The position numbers and the translations under genes are program-made. A stretch of DNA of 64,000 nt from Torulaspora globosa (taxonomy: Eukaryota > Ascomycota > Saccharomycetes > Saccharomycetales > Saccharomycetaceae): contig NC_050733.1 in assembly GCF_014133895.1 (NCBI RefSeq), positions 434,001 through 498,000 of the forward strand, written 5' to 3'. Positions 47,318 to 57,186 of this stretch are shown one piece after another. Each line of letters begins with the position of its first letter. Within the stretch, counting starts at the first letter, position 1. The notes beneath the pieces were generated by a model, which saw only the letters and a list, made by a program, of their open reading frames with translations, ran no database searches and had not been told where the DNA came from.

Positions 47318-50086
47318 ATGGATGGTGATGAGAGAGTGAACCTGACACCTGCACAGCAGGTGGATCAGAATGGAGTGGTAACACCCTTGTTGCATCCAAG
47401 ACAGAGGAAAAACCAGGTTCAGTACCAGTTGAAACAAGTTATAGGGAAGGGCTCGTATGGAGTAGTTTATAAAGCTATCAATAGGAAAACTGAACAGGTT
47501 GTGGCTATCAAAGAAGTTACATATGATGACGATGAAGAACTTACGGACATCATGTCAGAGATCGGACTTTTGAAAAATCTGAACCATATCAATATTGTCA
47601 AGTACCATGGGTTCATTAAGAAATCGCATAACCTTTATATTATTCTGGAGTACTGTTCTCATGGATCTCTGAAAAATGCCATATCGAGGGGCAAAGGAAT
47701 TCCTGAATCAAAGGCAAAGGTGTTTGTGAAGCAGACTCTGAATGGCTTGCGCTATTTGCATGAGCAGGGTGTAATTCATAGGGATATCAAGGCCGCTAAT
47801 TTGTTGTTGGATGCCAATAACGTGGTCAAATTGGCTGATTTTGGGGTGTCGACGAAGGTCAGTACTATGTCGATGGCAATGACTCTGGCGGGTTCGTTAA
47901 ATTGGATGGCTCCAGAGATTATCGGCAACAGAGGTGCCTCCACGCTGAGTGATATATGGTCTCTGGGGGCAACAGTACTAGAGTTGTTGACTGGGAGTCC
48001 GCCGTTTCATAACTTGGTGGATGTTAATATTTACTACGCGATTGAGAATGATACCTTTATACCACCTGTATCTTTGTCCCAGGATGCGCAGGAGTTTTTG
48101 CTCAACTGCTTCCAAAAGAACATGTACAAGAGACCAACGGCGGCTCAGCTGCTGAAACATAAATGGCTATCAAATACGGATGCAGATCGGTTGGAGCTCT
48201 TCAGAGAAGAATGCGAGGATTTCAATTATCGGTGGGATCATGATTTCAAAGACTCCACCATCCTGAATAACCATACCACAGAACAGTCCAAATTGACGTC
48301 CCATGATTACATAAATGATTGTGGTAAGCAAACGATTTTGAAGTCACCGGAAGGACTGTTGAAAGCTAACAATACTTCCGCACTCTCCGATGACGATGTG
48401 AAAACAATATTCGATCAACTAGGTGTCGAGAGTATTTATTTAAAGATAATGGACCACGTTGGAGAAAATCCCGAACTACTTTCAATACTTTTACGGTTTG
48501 ATAGAAAATTTTACGCATCTGATTTGAAGAGATATTTTATGAAGATGGGAGGTATTGCAACAGTATTGGATAAAAGTGACATTATTGCAGAGTTTTTTTT
48601 GAAAGATGAGTACAAAACACTAATTCAATGCGGAATTCTTCGGAAAGATAACTTGGAGAAGCTTGACGATTCTATAAAGCTCGAGCTTATTTTCAGGCTT
48701 CTGGAGGTCTCTGGATCGGTTTCATTCTGGTGTAGTTGGTGTTCACAGAATCTCAGTGTTGCGACTTTGATATCTAATCTTCAGAACAAATACGCTCAGT
48801 CCATCATACTTAAACTGTCTTTGTTGCAGGAAAGCTCAAGTTGGTTTCACGAACAGCTTATAGATAGGCTCACTCGACTCGAAAATGTGGCGGCTCTGGA
48901 TCAACAATTAATATCATTCCTTTTCAAAGCATTATCGTCGATTCTCATCAAATCACGTAGGTCTTCCCCCTCCTCCACAACCGGATCGCTTTCATATTCC
49001 CCAACATCGTCGCAGACGTCAATGAATTCGTTGGCATCTACACTCTCTAAGCCAGTTTCTTCTTCAGCTCAAGGTAATCCACTAATTTTACCGCCGAAAC
49101 TTCTTCCTTGGCTTTTGGATTTACTGAATGATGACATTTTCTATAACATGAAGAATTTGCATCTGTGGAAATATTATTTTCTGGTCATACATCATTCGAC
49201 ACATCTCGATAAAGTACGCTTAAACAGATTACTCCATTCTCAAAAGTTTCTTCAGCTAAATTGGCGACTACTTTATGTGAAAGACGACCCCAGTTTTTTT
49301 CACAAAGAATGCCAAGGTCCTGTTGTTCAGTTATCCCTGTCAATCATCACTGAGTTATCTCTTGAGATGGATACGTTCAACCCACTTTTACAGCATCTCG
49401 CTCTGACGTTTCTCAGATATGATGATGAATGCATTGCGGGGGGGTTAGAAATTTTGTTCAATCATTTGCAATTTGCATTGCACCACAATTTCAAGGTTAT
49501 TCGGACTATCAAGGGCTTTTCGATAATAGCTCCAAATATAGGAAAGTCGGCTTCCGCGTTTTCACCAAAAGAATTCAGTAATATCCTAGAATATCAGGAA
49601 CTGATAAATCCCTTCTTCAGTATCCATGAAGATAATCTACAATTTGGAAACTTCATCGCAAAGTTCATCAAAATTTATTCTTTAGGTCCTTTTGATGCTG
49701 CTGCAATGAGCATTGTTCTGGATTCAGACTTCGCTAAGAGATCTATTCTTTTTTTCGAACAATACTGCAACAGTTTGTTAATTCAAATTGACTTACTGAA
49801 ATTCATTAAATTGGTGTTCAGTAGAGCTTTGGAATATTTCGAGTTTAAGAAAAGATCCGGCGATCCGCTAAACGACGATGTCCTTAAATGCATTCTGATG
49901 AGATTGCAAGAAATGAATGTATTCCTTGAGAATAACTGGAATAGTCAACAGCCCGGGCAGGTCGGCTGTGATTCGATTCTGATTCACCAATTATGTCATG
50001 ATATTCAGGCTCTATCGTTGCAGACTCCGTCTTCGCTCTCGGCTACGCGAAGCTCAGCGTTTGATCTAGACACAACCGCTGATTAG
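47318..50086 (+). CDS. CDC15: Mitotic exit network kinase Cdc15
   Basis: 922 codons from an ATG at 47318 (S. cerevisiae 974 aa). A Ste20-like kinase domain lies at ~38-290: IGKGSYGVVYKA (42-53), VAIKEV (Lys65), HRDIKAANLL (154-163), ADFGVS (173-178) and NWMAPE (195-200). The long helical C-terminal region targets it to the spindle pole body and regulates its activity. It is activated through Tem1 and in turn activates Dbf2-Mob1 to release Cdc14 and end mitosis. It is followed by KIN3, as on S. cerevisiae chromosome I. Confidence 0.96.
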   Translation: MDGDERVNLTPAQQVDQNGVVTPLLHPRQRKNQVQYQLKQVIGKGSYGVVYKAINRKTEQVVAIKEVTYDDDEELTDIMSEIGLLKNLNHINIVKYHGFIKKSHNLYIILEYCSHGSLKNAISRGKGIPESKAKVFVKQTLNGLRYLHEQGVIHRDIKAANLLLDANNVVKLADFGVSTKVSTMSMAMTLAGSLNWMAPEIIGNRGASTLSDIWSLGATVLELLTGSPPFHNLVDVNIYYAIENDTFIPPVSLSQDAQEFLLNCFQKNMYKRPTAAQLLKHKWLSNTDADRLELFREECEDFNYRWDHDFKDSTILNNHTTEQSKLTSHDYINDCGKQTILKSPEGLLKANNTSALSDDDVKTIFDQLGVESIYLKIMDHVGENPELLSILLRFDRKFYASDLKRYFMKMGGIATVLDKSDIIAEFFLKDEYKTLIQCGILRKDNLEKLDDSIKLELIFRLLEVSGSVSFWCSWCSQNLSVATLISNLQNKYAQSIILKLSLLQESSSWFHEQLIDRLTRLENVAALDQQLISFLFKALSSILIKSRRSSPSSTTGSLSYSPTSSQTSMNSLASTLSKPVSSSAQGNPLILPPKLLPWLLDLLNDDIFYNMKNLHLWKYYFLVIHHSTHLDKVRLNRLLHSQKFLQLNWRLLYVKDDPSFFHKECQGPVVQLSLSIITELSLEMDTFNPLLQHLALTFLRYDDECIAGGLEILFNHLQFALHHNFKVIRTIKGFSIIAPNIGKSASAFSPKEFSNILEYQELINPFFSIHEDNLQFGNFIAKFIKIYSLGPFDAAAMSIVLDSDFAKRSILFFEQYCNSLLIQIDLLKFIKLVFSRALEYFEFKKRSGDPLNDDVLKCILMRLQEMNVFLENNWNSQQPGQVGCDSILIHQLCHDIQALSLQTPSSLSATRSSAFDLDTTAD

Positions 50087-50107
50087 AGATAGCTAGCTAT
50101 CCATATG

Positions 50108-50125
50108 ATGCGGAGGCCTCCGCAT
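50108..50125. promoter_or_regulatory. 18-bp perfect palindrome with CGG-N6-CCG core
   Basis: ATGCGGAGG followed by its exact complement CCTCCGCAT. It lies between the CDC15 stop and the KIN3 start, seven bases before a CACGTG. The CGG-N6-CCG geometry is that of a binuclear zinc-cluster dimer site. Confidence 0.6.
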
Positions 50126-50130
50126 TAGTG

Positions 50131-50138
50131 TCACGTGA
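50131..50138. promoter_or_regulatory. TCACGTGA E-box upstream of KIN3
   Basis: 8-bp palindromic Cbf1/Tye7-type site about 150 bp upstream of the KIN3 ATG. Confidence 0.45.
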
Positions 50139-50288
50139 ATTGAGACTTTGATGTTCAATCTAGGTAAAAAGTAAACAATGGAGCAGATCAAGAGATGTAG
50201 CTCACTTGGAGTCGCAAAAGCTTCATAAAATCTCAGAACGGTCTCTCGGGCATCAAGTCAACACAATGAAAAGCCTCTTAGGCTTGCG

Positions 50289-51539
50289 ATGTACACCAGA
50301 CGGCCAATACCAAATGAGTATTGCCCCTCGCAACCGAGTGCTCCGACGGTAGCGCAACCGGCAAACCAGTTTCAGGTCCTCGAAGAAATAGGCAGAGGTT
50401 CATTCGGGGCTGTCCACAAGGTAATTCATCTTCCCACAAAAAAGGTGATGGTCCGAAAGGACATCAAGTACGGTCATATGAACAGTAAAGAGAGGCAGCA
50501 GTTGATTGCTGAATGTACGATTTTATCTCAATTGAAGCATGAGAACATTGTCGAATTCTATTCTTGGGATTTCAATGAGCAAAAGGAGGTTCTATATCTT
50601 TATATGGAGTACTGTTCAAGGGGCGATTTGTCCCAAATGATCAAACACTACAAACAGGAACATAAATACATACCGGAGAAAGTTATCTGGGGCATTTTGG
50701 CCCAATTATTGATGGCCTTATACAAATGTCATTATGGAGATGATTTATTGCCTTTGACTACAATGTATGATCGCATGAAGCCGCCGGCTAGAGGTAAAAA
50801 TGTTGTCATCCATCGAGATCTTAAACCGGGGAATATCTTCCTTAGCAACGAGGATAACGAAGATAAAGATAATAAAAATCATAGAAACATGGATTATAGC
50901 CAGGTCGTGGTTAAGCTAGGAGATTTTGGTTTGGCTAAATCGTTGGAAGCTAGTATCCAGTTTGCAACGACTTATGTTGGGACACCCTATTATATGTCAC
51001 CAGAAGTACTTATGGATCATCCATATTCTCCGCTGAGTGACATCTGGTCCTTGGGTTGTGTGATATTCGAAATGTGTTCGCTACACCCGCCCTTTCAAGC
51101 GAAGACATATCTCGAGTTACAGAAAAAGATCAAGGCGGGCAAATTTGAGAAAATCCCCGAATATTATTCAGATGGTTTGAACCTCATGGTCCATTCTATG
51201 GTTGACGTTGATCTTGAGACGAGGCCTTCAACCTTTGAGCTTCTGCAAGACATTCAGATACGAACGGCTAGAAAATCTTTACAACTGGAAAGATTCGAGA
51301 GAAACTTATTGGACTACGAGAATGAACTAGTCAATATCGAGAAAATCCTGGAAAGACAGGCGATGGAATACGAAAGAGAGTACTCTCAACTGAAGGAGCA
51401 ATTCGTACGAGCAGTCGAAGACCGTGTCTCTGAAGTGGTCAATGGTAAGAAAATCGGCAAAGTCCCGGAATCCATTCATGGCTACTACAATAAAAGGCTC
51501 CCTCGACCAGCGTACCACTGGCAGACTAGGTATCGATAA
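50289..51539 (+). CDS. KIN3: NIMA-related protein kinase Kin3
   Basis: 416 codons from an ATG at 50289 (S. cerevisiae 435 aa). Kinase domain ~28-315: [12 protein letters not shown] (34-45), a VMVRKDI lysine (Lys57), [10 protein letters not shown] (175-184), GDFGLAK (211-217) and [10 protein letters not shown] short Asp/Asn-rich insert ([11 protein letters not shown]) lies in the catalytic loop region. A C-terminal coiled coil (~320-375) resembles NIMA/Nek kinases. In S. cerevisiae Kin3 is non-essential and linked to chromosome segregation and DNA-damage checkpoint roles. Its stop lies only 33 bp from that of the convergent ADE1. Confidence 0.95.
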   Translation: MYTRRPIPNEYCPSQPSAPTVAQPANQFQVLEEIGRGSFGAVHKVIHLPTKKVMVRKDIKYGHMNSKERQQLIAECTILSQLKHENIVEFYSWDFNEQKEVLYLYMEYCSRGDLSQMIKHYKQEHKYIPEKVIWGILAQLLMALYKCHYGDDLLPLTTMYDRMKPPARGKNVVIHRDLKPGNIFLSNEDNEDKDNKNHRNMDYSQVVVKLGDFGLAKSLEASIQFATTYVGTPYYMSPEVLMDHPYSPLSDIWSLGCVIFEMCSLHPPFQAKTYLELQKKIKAGKFEKIPEYYSDGLNLMVHSMVDVDLETRPSTFELLQDIQIRTARKSLQLERFERNLLDYENELVNIEKILERQAMEYEREYSQLKEQFVRAVEDRVSEVVNGKKIGKVPESIHGYYNKRLPRPAYHWQTRYR

Positions 51540-51572
51540 TAGTAACATTAGCATTTGATAGGGTAAAATAAA

Positions 51573-52496
51573 TCACTGAAGCTTCGAACCAGTGAGAGAC
51601 TCAAAGGCTTCGAGGTATTTAGCTCTTGTTCTTTCCACAATGTCATCTGGCATCTTCACCCCCTCGACGCCGGCCAGTTTGTTGGAGGTCAGCCAATCTC
51701 TCAAAAATTGCTTGTCGTAAGAGTCCTGGGATTTGCCTAACTGGTAAGTAGCCTTACTCCAGAACCTAGAAGAGTCTGGAGTGAGCACCTCGTCAACTAG
51801 AATGATTTCATCTGTTTTCTCGTCAATACCGAATTCAAACTTAGTGTCGGCGATGATGATACCCTTCGTCTTGGCATACTCTCTAGCCTTCGTGTAAAGG
51901 TTGATGGCCAATTCTGCGACCCTCTTACATAGGTCCTTACCAACCAGTTCTTCGGCCTGAGCTGGGGAAATATTTTCGTCATGATCGCCTTGTTCTGCCT
52001 TGGTAGAGGGAGTGAAAATGGCAACGGGAAATTCTTCGGACTCCTGCAAGCCCTCTGGTTGCGCAAGTGAGTGAACTGTCCCGCTCTTGGTGTATTCCTT
52101 CCAAGCGGACCCAGTGATATAGCCTCGAACGATAACTTCCAGAGGGATCAACTTGTGCTTGTGAACCAATAGAGACCTGCCTGCCAATTGCTCCTTGTAC
52201 TTGGCCTCACTCAATTCCTTTGGTAAAAAGTCGAAAATGGTTTTACCAGCTGGAATTTCCACTAAATGATTGCGTACGTCTTTTGACAGGAACTGAAACC
52301 AGAATTCAGACAATTTGGTCAACAGAATACCTTTGTCGGGGATCGTGTTATCCATGATAACATCATAGGCAGACATACGATCCGTAGCCACAAAGAGCAA
52401 AGTCTGAGAGTTAACTTCGTAAATGTCTCTCACCTTACCTCTGGCGATCAGTGGAAGAATCCCATCGAGATTGGTCTGTGCAATTGTGACACCCAT
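51573..52496 (-). CDS. ADE1: SAICAR synthetase Ade1
   Basis: 307 codons from the ATG at 52494-52496 (MGVTIAQTNLDGILPLIARG), matching the S. cerevisiae start (306 aa). The frame opens 27 codons further without an ATG. Signature segments: ARGKVRDIYEV, LIPLEVIVRGYITGSAWKEY, IIIADTKFEFGID and DEVLTPDSSRFW. It converts CAIR plus aspartate to SAICAR in purine synthesis; loss gives the red adenine phenotype in S. cerevisiae. It shares a divergent promoter with BUD14. Confidence 0.97.
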   Translation of the reverse strand: MGVTIAQTNLDGILPLIARGKVRDIYEVNSQTLLFVATDRMSAYDVIMDNTIPDKGILLTKLSEFWFQFLSKDVRNHLVEIPAGKTIFDFLPKELSEAKYKEQLAGRSLLVHKHKLIPLEVIVRGYITGSAWKEYTKSGTVHSLAQPEGLQESEEFPVAIFTPSTKAEQGDHDENISPAQAEELVGKDLCKRVAELAINLYTKAREYAKTKGIIIADTKFEFGIDEKTDEIILVDEVLTPDSSRFWSKATYQLGKSQDSYDKQFLRDWLTSNKLAGVEGVKMPDDIVERTRAKYLEAFESLTGSKLQ

Positions 52497-52959
52497 TTTT
52501 CGTTTCAAAGCCAAATCACGCCTCCTGAGCAAAGAACCACGACTAATCGATGGCTTAAACCATTCTGAAGCTTGCAAACCTTGTCAAAGCTCATCATAAA
52601 GCACTAGATATTAGGCTAAATTACCTGTATTTCCACGTCATCTGACTTCTCTCGAAGGCGGCCGGGTAACGGGATCTTGAAGAATTGGTCTTTTAGACGA
52701 AAGGCGTAACGAATCCATCAACATAGATCAACATTCAAGTGCACTCTAACTTGCGGTTAAAGTGAGCTCGGTGATCGCTGCTGACTGTCTTTTTAGACGT
52801 TATCTGAGGGGCTGGTACCTGGGACAGGCGTTAACTGAGTATTCAAAAAACGCAGGACGACAGATTCGGAAGAAAGAGGTGAAACACCAAAGCTGAACGG
52901 CAAGAGTCTTCTTATACTAGAAGAGGATCAACCGCTGAAGCTTGATCTATTGGTGTAAA
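52497..52959. promoter_or_regulatory. Divergent ADE1/BUD14 promoter with a Reb1 site
   Basis: 463 bp. CGGGTAAC at 52663-52670 is the complement of a perfect Reb1 site. I do not see a canonical TGACTC Bas1/Gcn4 site, only near-matches (TGACTT, TGACTG). Confidence 0.65.
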
Positions 52960-55017
52960 ATGATCAATTCTGGTTCGAAAGTTGGTACGACCTCCATAGC
53001 GGCTATTATGACATCGTTGTCGCCTCCAGGCCAGGGCCTGGAGAGCGGCAACCTCGCGATGGATGCTGAAAATCATGACTTACTGAGAGATCCCAATTTG
53101 GTTGAGAACTACTCTGATATCTTGGAGAAAAAGCCTAATCGCTTTACCAATGGAGGCGGGGGTAATGGTAGCGAGACCGATAATGAAAGCGAGAGTGTTA
53201 GCGGGAGTGTTGTTGTGACGAGGAATTCGGCTAATTCGTCGCCACTGAAAAATAGAGCCAGCTTGTTAAGTAATACATCAAGCCATTACTCGGTGCAGTT
53301 GGGAAAACATGGGCCTTTGCAGGAAGGAGAATTGGAGAAAGGAGAAGAACAAGAACAAGATGTACAGGAAGTGGAAGACGAGGGGGAAATAAGGAATGGG
53401 GATTCTATGAAAGAACTCGAGCTCGATTCACCCAACGATTCGAAGGACCAAACAAGCATAGGTAGTATGGACGTTGATAAATCTCCCACCGGAGATATGG
53501 CACATGAATACGAGTACTCAGACTCTGATTTTGAGGAGAGTATGGAAAAGAGGCTGCATGACATGAATAATAGCACTTCACTGGATAAACACGATGATCG
53601 GAGCGAGAGCGAGCTTGAGGACCCAGTTCTACGTCTCTCGCTCTCTGAGGTCGAAGGATCTGAGAGCGATGGCGAGCTGGCGGAGGAAACGAGAAGTTTG
53701 ACTTTGGGGTCGGATGGGGACTCTGAAGCGGATTCAGAGCTCGATGAGTATCAACCGCTTACACCACCAAAGGAATTGGACCCGGAAAAGCTATATGCCC
53801 TGTATGCTTTCAATGGTCCTGACCCATCACACTGTCAACTGAAACAGGATGAATCATGCACATTACTGAATGATCAAGATTCGTACTGGTGGCTGGTCAA
53901 ACGATCACAGGACAGTAAAATTGGCTTTGCGCCAGCTGAGATCTTAGAGACATTCCCAGAGAGGTTAGCTAGGCTGAATTGCTGGAAAAACGAGAATATG
54001 TCTTCTTCATTGGATGACTCTCCTAAGGCGAGTGATATTAAAAACTGCGATGAGTTAGTCAATGGAAAAGATAAGGAATCTTCTTCGTTAGAAAACTATA
54101 TGAAGAACAGTAAATCTGTTAGTTTCAACGATGTAGTCAGCTATGCCGATCGCTTCATTGAAGCAAATGACGATGCCGAGGATTATGATACTACACATTA
54201 CGACCAGTTTTCGGAGGCTAAACTGAAGCTGACCCGTTTTCCAGATGACGAAGAAATGAGCGAGGTTGTGAGCGATGTTTCATTCAACACTGCGGCGATG
54301 ACTCCCCTAACTGTTGAAAAAATTAGGCGACCTAGAGCTCATCCCGTGGAGGAAGCCATTACGACATCCACGACGATGAGTTCTCAAAATGAGTCTGACC
54401 TACGAAGGGAGGCAAACCGGGCAGTGAGGGAAGAGAGCGATGATCTGCGTAAAATATTTGAAGCACCCATACCGCCCTTTAGCAAGACCCAATCCAGCAA
54501 TGGACCCAACATGCAGCCTTCCAACTCAGATTACTCAATTTCGACCATTGGAGATTTTTCTCCCTCATCTTCTGAATGGACTAATGAATCACCACAACTT
54601 CATGATGCACAATTCAACGCAGGCACTGATACAGCTGCTATCCCACCTTCCAGGGCAATCCAAGATTTTTCAAAATACGTTGAAGAGGAACAGTCGGACG
54701 GAGAAGCCACATCGATATGTAAGTCCGTCGAGTCAAACGCCGATCTGGATAAGAAGGCCAGCGATACGGAAAACTTGCCTGAAAACAAGCATGGCAGTCT
54801 GGTTTCGACATCCTTTTCATCTGAACAGATATTCCTGGACTCCGGTCGAGCCAACTCTTTCACTAGCATCAATAGCGCAACATCTTTGTCAAGGCAGCAC
54901 TCAAGCGCTCAAAGTTGTTCAACTAAACGTCATCCAGTAATCGATCGACTATACAACCCCGTTTTTGATAAAATGGATGAACTAATGGCACAGCTCGACG
55001 AGGTTGCCAGAGAGTAA
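52960..55017 (+). CDS. BUD14: Glc7 phosphatase regulator and formin inhibitor Bud14
   Basis: 685 codons from the ATG at 52960 (MINSGSKVG); an ATG at 53008 (MTSLSPPGQ) is an alternative. S. cerevisiae Bud14 is 707 aa. An acidic Ser/Glu-rich N-terminus is followed by an SH3 domain at ~275-345 (LYALYAFNGPDPSHCQLKQD, DSYWWLVKR, IGFAPAEIL). Then comes a KSVSFND motif (~383) that fits the RVxF type docking site for the PP1 catalytic subunit Glc7. The C-terminus has the conserved DRLYNPVFDKMDELMAQLDE. The Bud14-Kel1-Kel2 complex limits formin Bnr1 and affects bud-site selection and microtubule capture. Confidence 0.94.
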   Translation: MINSGSKVGTTSIAAIMTSLSPPGQGLESGNLAMDAENHDLLRDPNLVENYSDILEKKPNRFTNGGGGNGSETDNESESVSGSVVVTRNSANSSPLKNRASLLSNTSSHYSVQLGKHGPLQEGELEKGEEQEQDVQEVEDEGEIRNGDSMKELELDSPNDSKDQTSIGSMDVDKSPTGDMAHEYEYSDSDFEESMEKRLHDMNNSTSLDKHDDRSESELEDPVLRLSLSEVEGSESDGELAEETRSLTLGSDGDSEADSELDEYQPLTPPKELDPEKLYALYAFNGPDPSHCQLKQDESCTLLNDQDSYWWLVKRSQDSKIGFAPAEILETFPERLARLNCWKNENMSSSLDDSPKASDIKNCDELVNGKDKESSSLENYMKNSKSVSFNDVVSYADRFIEANDDAEDYDTTHYDQFSEAKLKLTRFPDDEEMSEVVSDVSFNTAAMTPLTVEKIRRPRAHPVEEAITTSTTMSSQNESDLRREANRAVREESDDLRKIFEAPIPPFSKTQSSNGPNMQPSNSDYSISTIGDFSPSSSEWTNESPQLHDAQFNAGTDTAAIPPSRAIQDFSKYVEEEQSDGEATSICKSVESNADLDKKASDTENLPENKHGSLVSTSFSSEQIFLDSGRANSFTSINSATSLSRQHSSAQSCSTKRHPVIDRLYNPVFDKMDELMAQLDEVARE

Positions 55018-55056
55018 ACTACATTTATTGCATTATCTACCAAGATCCTTCATAAT

Positions 55057-55644
55057 TCACTGTATTTTAACATTTGAGCACCCGCTTGATAAAATCTCAA
55101 TCAAGCACTTGATAGTGGAGCTGATCGAGGAATAAGCGAATTCCAGTTTGGTTTTGAAGCTGTCGAGACTAAAAGTTAAGCAGTATATTTGCTGTCTTTC
55201 ACGATTTGAAGCACTGACTTTCACTAGTTCACCATGAACTATTGTAAGATAGTCATTTTTCACGTCTTGATAAATACCGTTCTTGATAATGACGTATTTC
55301 AGCAAGATCATCTCGAGACTTGGACGAATGTAGTCTACAGTTATCATATCTTTAGAGCAGACATACCGTTTTAATCGCCATTGGCTTGAGATTGCTGGTC
55401 TCAAAAGATGCAGTTGTGGAAGCTTCTTGTTAAGCAGTCAGCGGACTGTTAAAAGCCGTAAGATGTCTGATTCATTGACCGCCAAGTCAACGACATGGAT
55501 TAGTGGTAGCCGAATTAGTGCGTTGTGGGTTGTTTCCACAGGTGGTGCTCCTGGTACGTGATTGATTCCATGGTAATTCCAAAGTGGTACGAGGGACGGC
55601 GATTCCTCCAAGGTTTGCGGTTGATGACAGCGGCCGGGGAGCAT
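55057..55644 (-). pseudogene. Unidentified gene remnant with one in-frame TGA
   Basis: From an ATG at 55642-55644 the frame runs 68 codons to TGA (55438-55440) and then stays open in the same frame for 125 more codons to the stop at 55057. The predicted product is unremarkable in composition (for example LPLIHVVDLAVNESDILRLL before the TGA and KRYVCSKDMITVDYIRPSLE after it). I recognise no family. It could be a pseudogene with a single nonsense mutation, a gene whose true start is internal, or a readthrough gene (the stop is followed by CTG). Confidence 0.4.
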
Positions 55645-55875
55645 TTGGTATTCCCGCAGCTAACGCCTTAGAAGATTCGCTGACACTTGGCTGGACCTCT
55701 CTTTGGTTCCTTAAAGTTTGGGGAAGACCTCCATTACGAATGCGAATGAGACGACTCGAAACACAGCAAGGATGTACTCTGGTGGTAGTAGCACAATTCC
55801 AACGCCAATAGCGATGAGCAATGGCGTCACTGTATTTGTCGAGGGAGTAGTGCGGGAACTAACAAGTTCTCGACG

Positions 55876-57186
55876 ATGTCTGGACCGCGATCTTCGATGC
55901 ACTCTAGTAATACATCGCCGATTATGAGCACGTCTATTATTGCGAATACATTAAGGATGCTGTAAAGGATGGATGAACTCAGTGCAAGGCTGATAGCTAT
56001 AGGGGAAGTGTTTCAAAAATTGTGCAAAAGCTTCGATGAGCAAAATGCAACGATAAAAGAGTTGAAGCACGAAAATGCCCAAATGTCCAAAGAGCTATCG
56101 GGTCTCTTTCTATGCAGCGGGAGAAGAAAAACGAAACTAGTCTTCAGGATATGTTTGTCACTGATCTGCTCAATTCCATCACCAATGTGAGTAGCGCATA
56201 TTTGAGAAGAATCAGGCCCCAGAATAGGAATAAGACTTCTCAATCGAGCGTCAGGCCCGTGTCGTCAATGAACGATGTGAGCGCGCTCAATCCCAACCTG
56301 AACGGCGTTGAATTTGCAGAGAGCAACGATCTTCTTGGAGATGCAAGCCAGTTCCGTAATTTCAATGATAGGCAGACCGGGCATGCAACATTCACTTAAA
56401 TCCGAATGGAATCAAGAGAAGGAAAAAGAATACCGCTTCGGGTGAAAACCCGATGAGTTCAGGCTTGAATAGCTCAAATGTCGCGAGTGGCGTGCAATCC
56501 TACAAGGATTTTACATCGTTGAACGCTTTCGGCACGATAAGTTTACCGAACTTGACATTAGATCACACCGGCATGACGCCGTTTTTGAAAGGTGGTAACA
56601 ATCCTCGTTCATCCAATAGACTGCAAGATGATACTCCAAGTCAAGGACAACCAGGTGGGATACCGTTGCAGGCCAACCATCTAACTGACCCTCTCAAGAG
56701 CCAGCCATCGAGCGATGATGGAGACAACAGAAGAACTCAAGATAAAGACGAGGACGGGTTCCAGGAGGACGATGACGACATCAACGATTCGCACGGCAGC
56801 TATGACGACGAGGACGACGGTGGACGAACAGATGCGCGTAGACAGGGCGTTTCCCCTCATCCCAATTACGAGACCGCGACAGTCCTAACTGACAATAAAG
56901 GACGCCATTGGGGGATCAAAGCGTTCTCAAACAAACACTTGTCCAGTAAGAATGAAAGAGTCCCTTGCAAGGACGGAGATAGCGATTTATCATGCCGTGG
57001 CAACAAGCCAAGAAAAGACGACTCGAAACGAAATGATGCCTCGGGCGTCCACGATGAGGATTACAGGCTCCCAGCAACGTGGAGGAGTGTATGGTCGGCA
57101 TAGGTGGAAACCCACCAATGAAAAAGCTCGAAGAGCAGTTCGGTAACAAGCGGAAGTCAAATCTGAACAAATTTCATGTCGTTTAA
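55876..57186 (+). pseudogene. Broken transcription-factor gene, possibly GCR1_C/Hot1-Msn1-like
   Basis: Protein-like sequence runs through all three frames in turn. An ATG at 55876 leads MSGPRSSMHSSNTSPIMS to a TAA at 55963-55965. The same frame resumes with a coiled coil (MDELSARLIAIGEVFQKL) to about 56105. A second frame (ORF 56112-56399) follows, then a third from about 56385 to a TAG at 57101-57103, with a basic KRRKKN patch and an acidic stretch EDDDDINDSHGSYDDEDD. A last shift gives GIGGNPPMKKLEEQFGNK, ending at TAA 57184-57186. Coiled coil, acidic region and a C-terminal G...PP..KLE..FG motif resemble the Gcr1/Hot1/Msn1 DNA-binding family. That family call is an inference. One nonsense codon and three frameshifts argue for a pseudogene. 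Confidence 0.5.

Noticed and set aside
52497..52959. Bas1/Gcn4 TGACTC site for ADE1
   Set aside because: Only one-mismatch variants are present, so I did not call a site.
55835..55990. Hydrophobic minus-strand frame that looks like membrane helices (SSSILYSILNVFAIIDVLII)
   Set aside because: It is the antisense of Ser/Thr-rich codons of the plus-strand transcription-factor-like remnant, which explains the apparent hydrophobicity. It also runs into stops at both ends.
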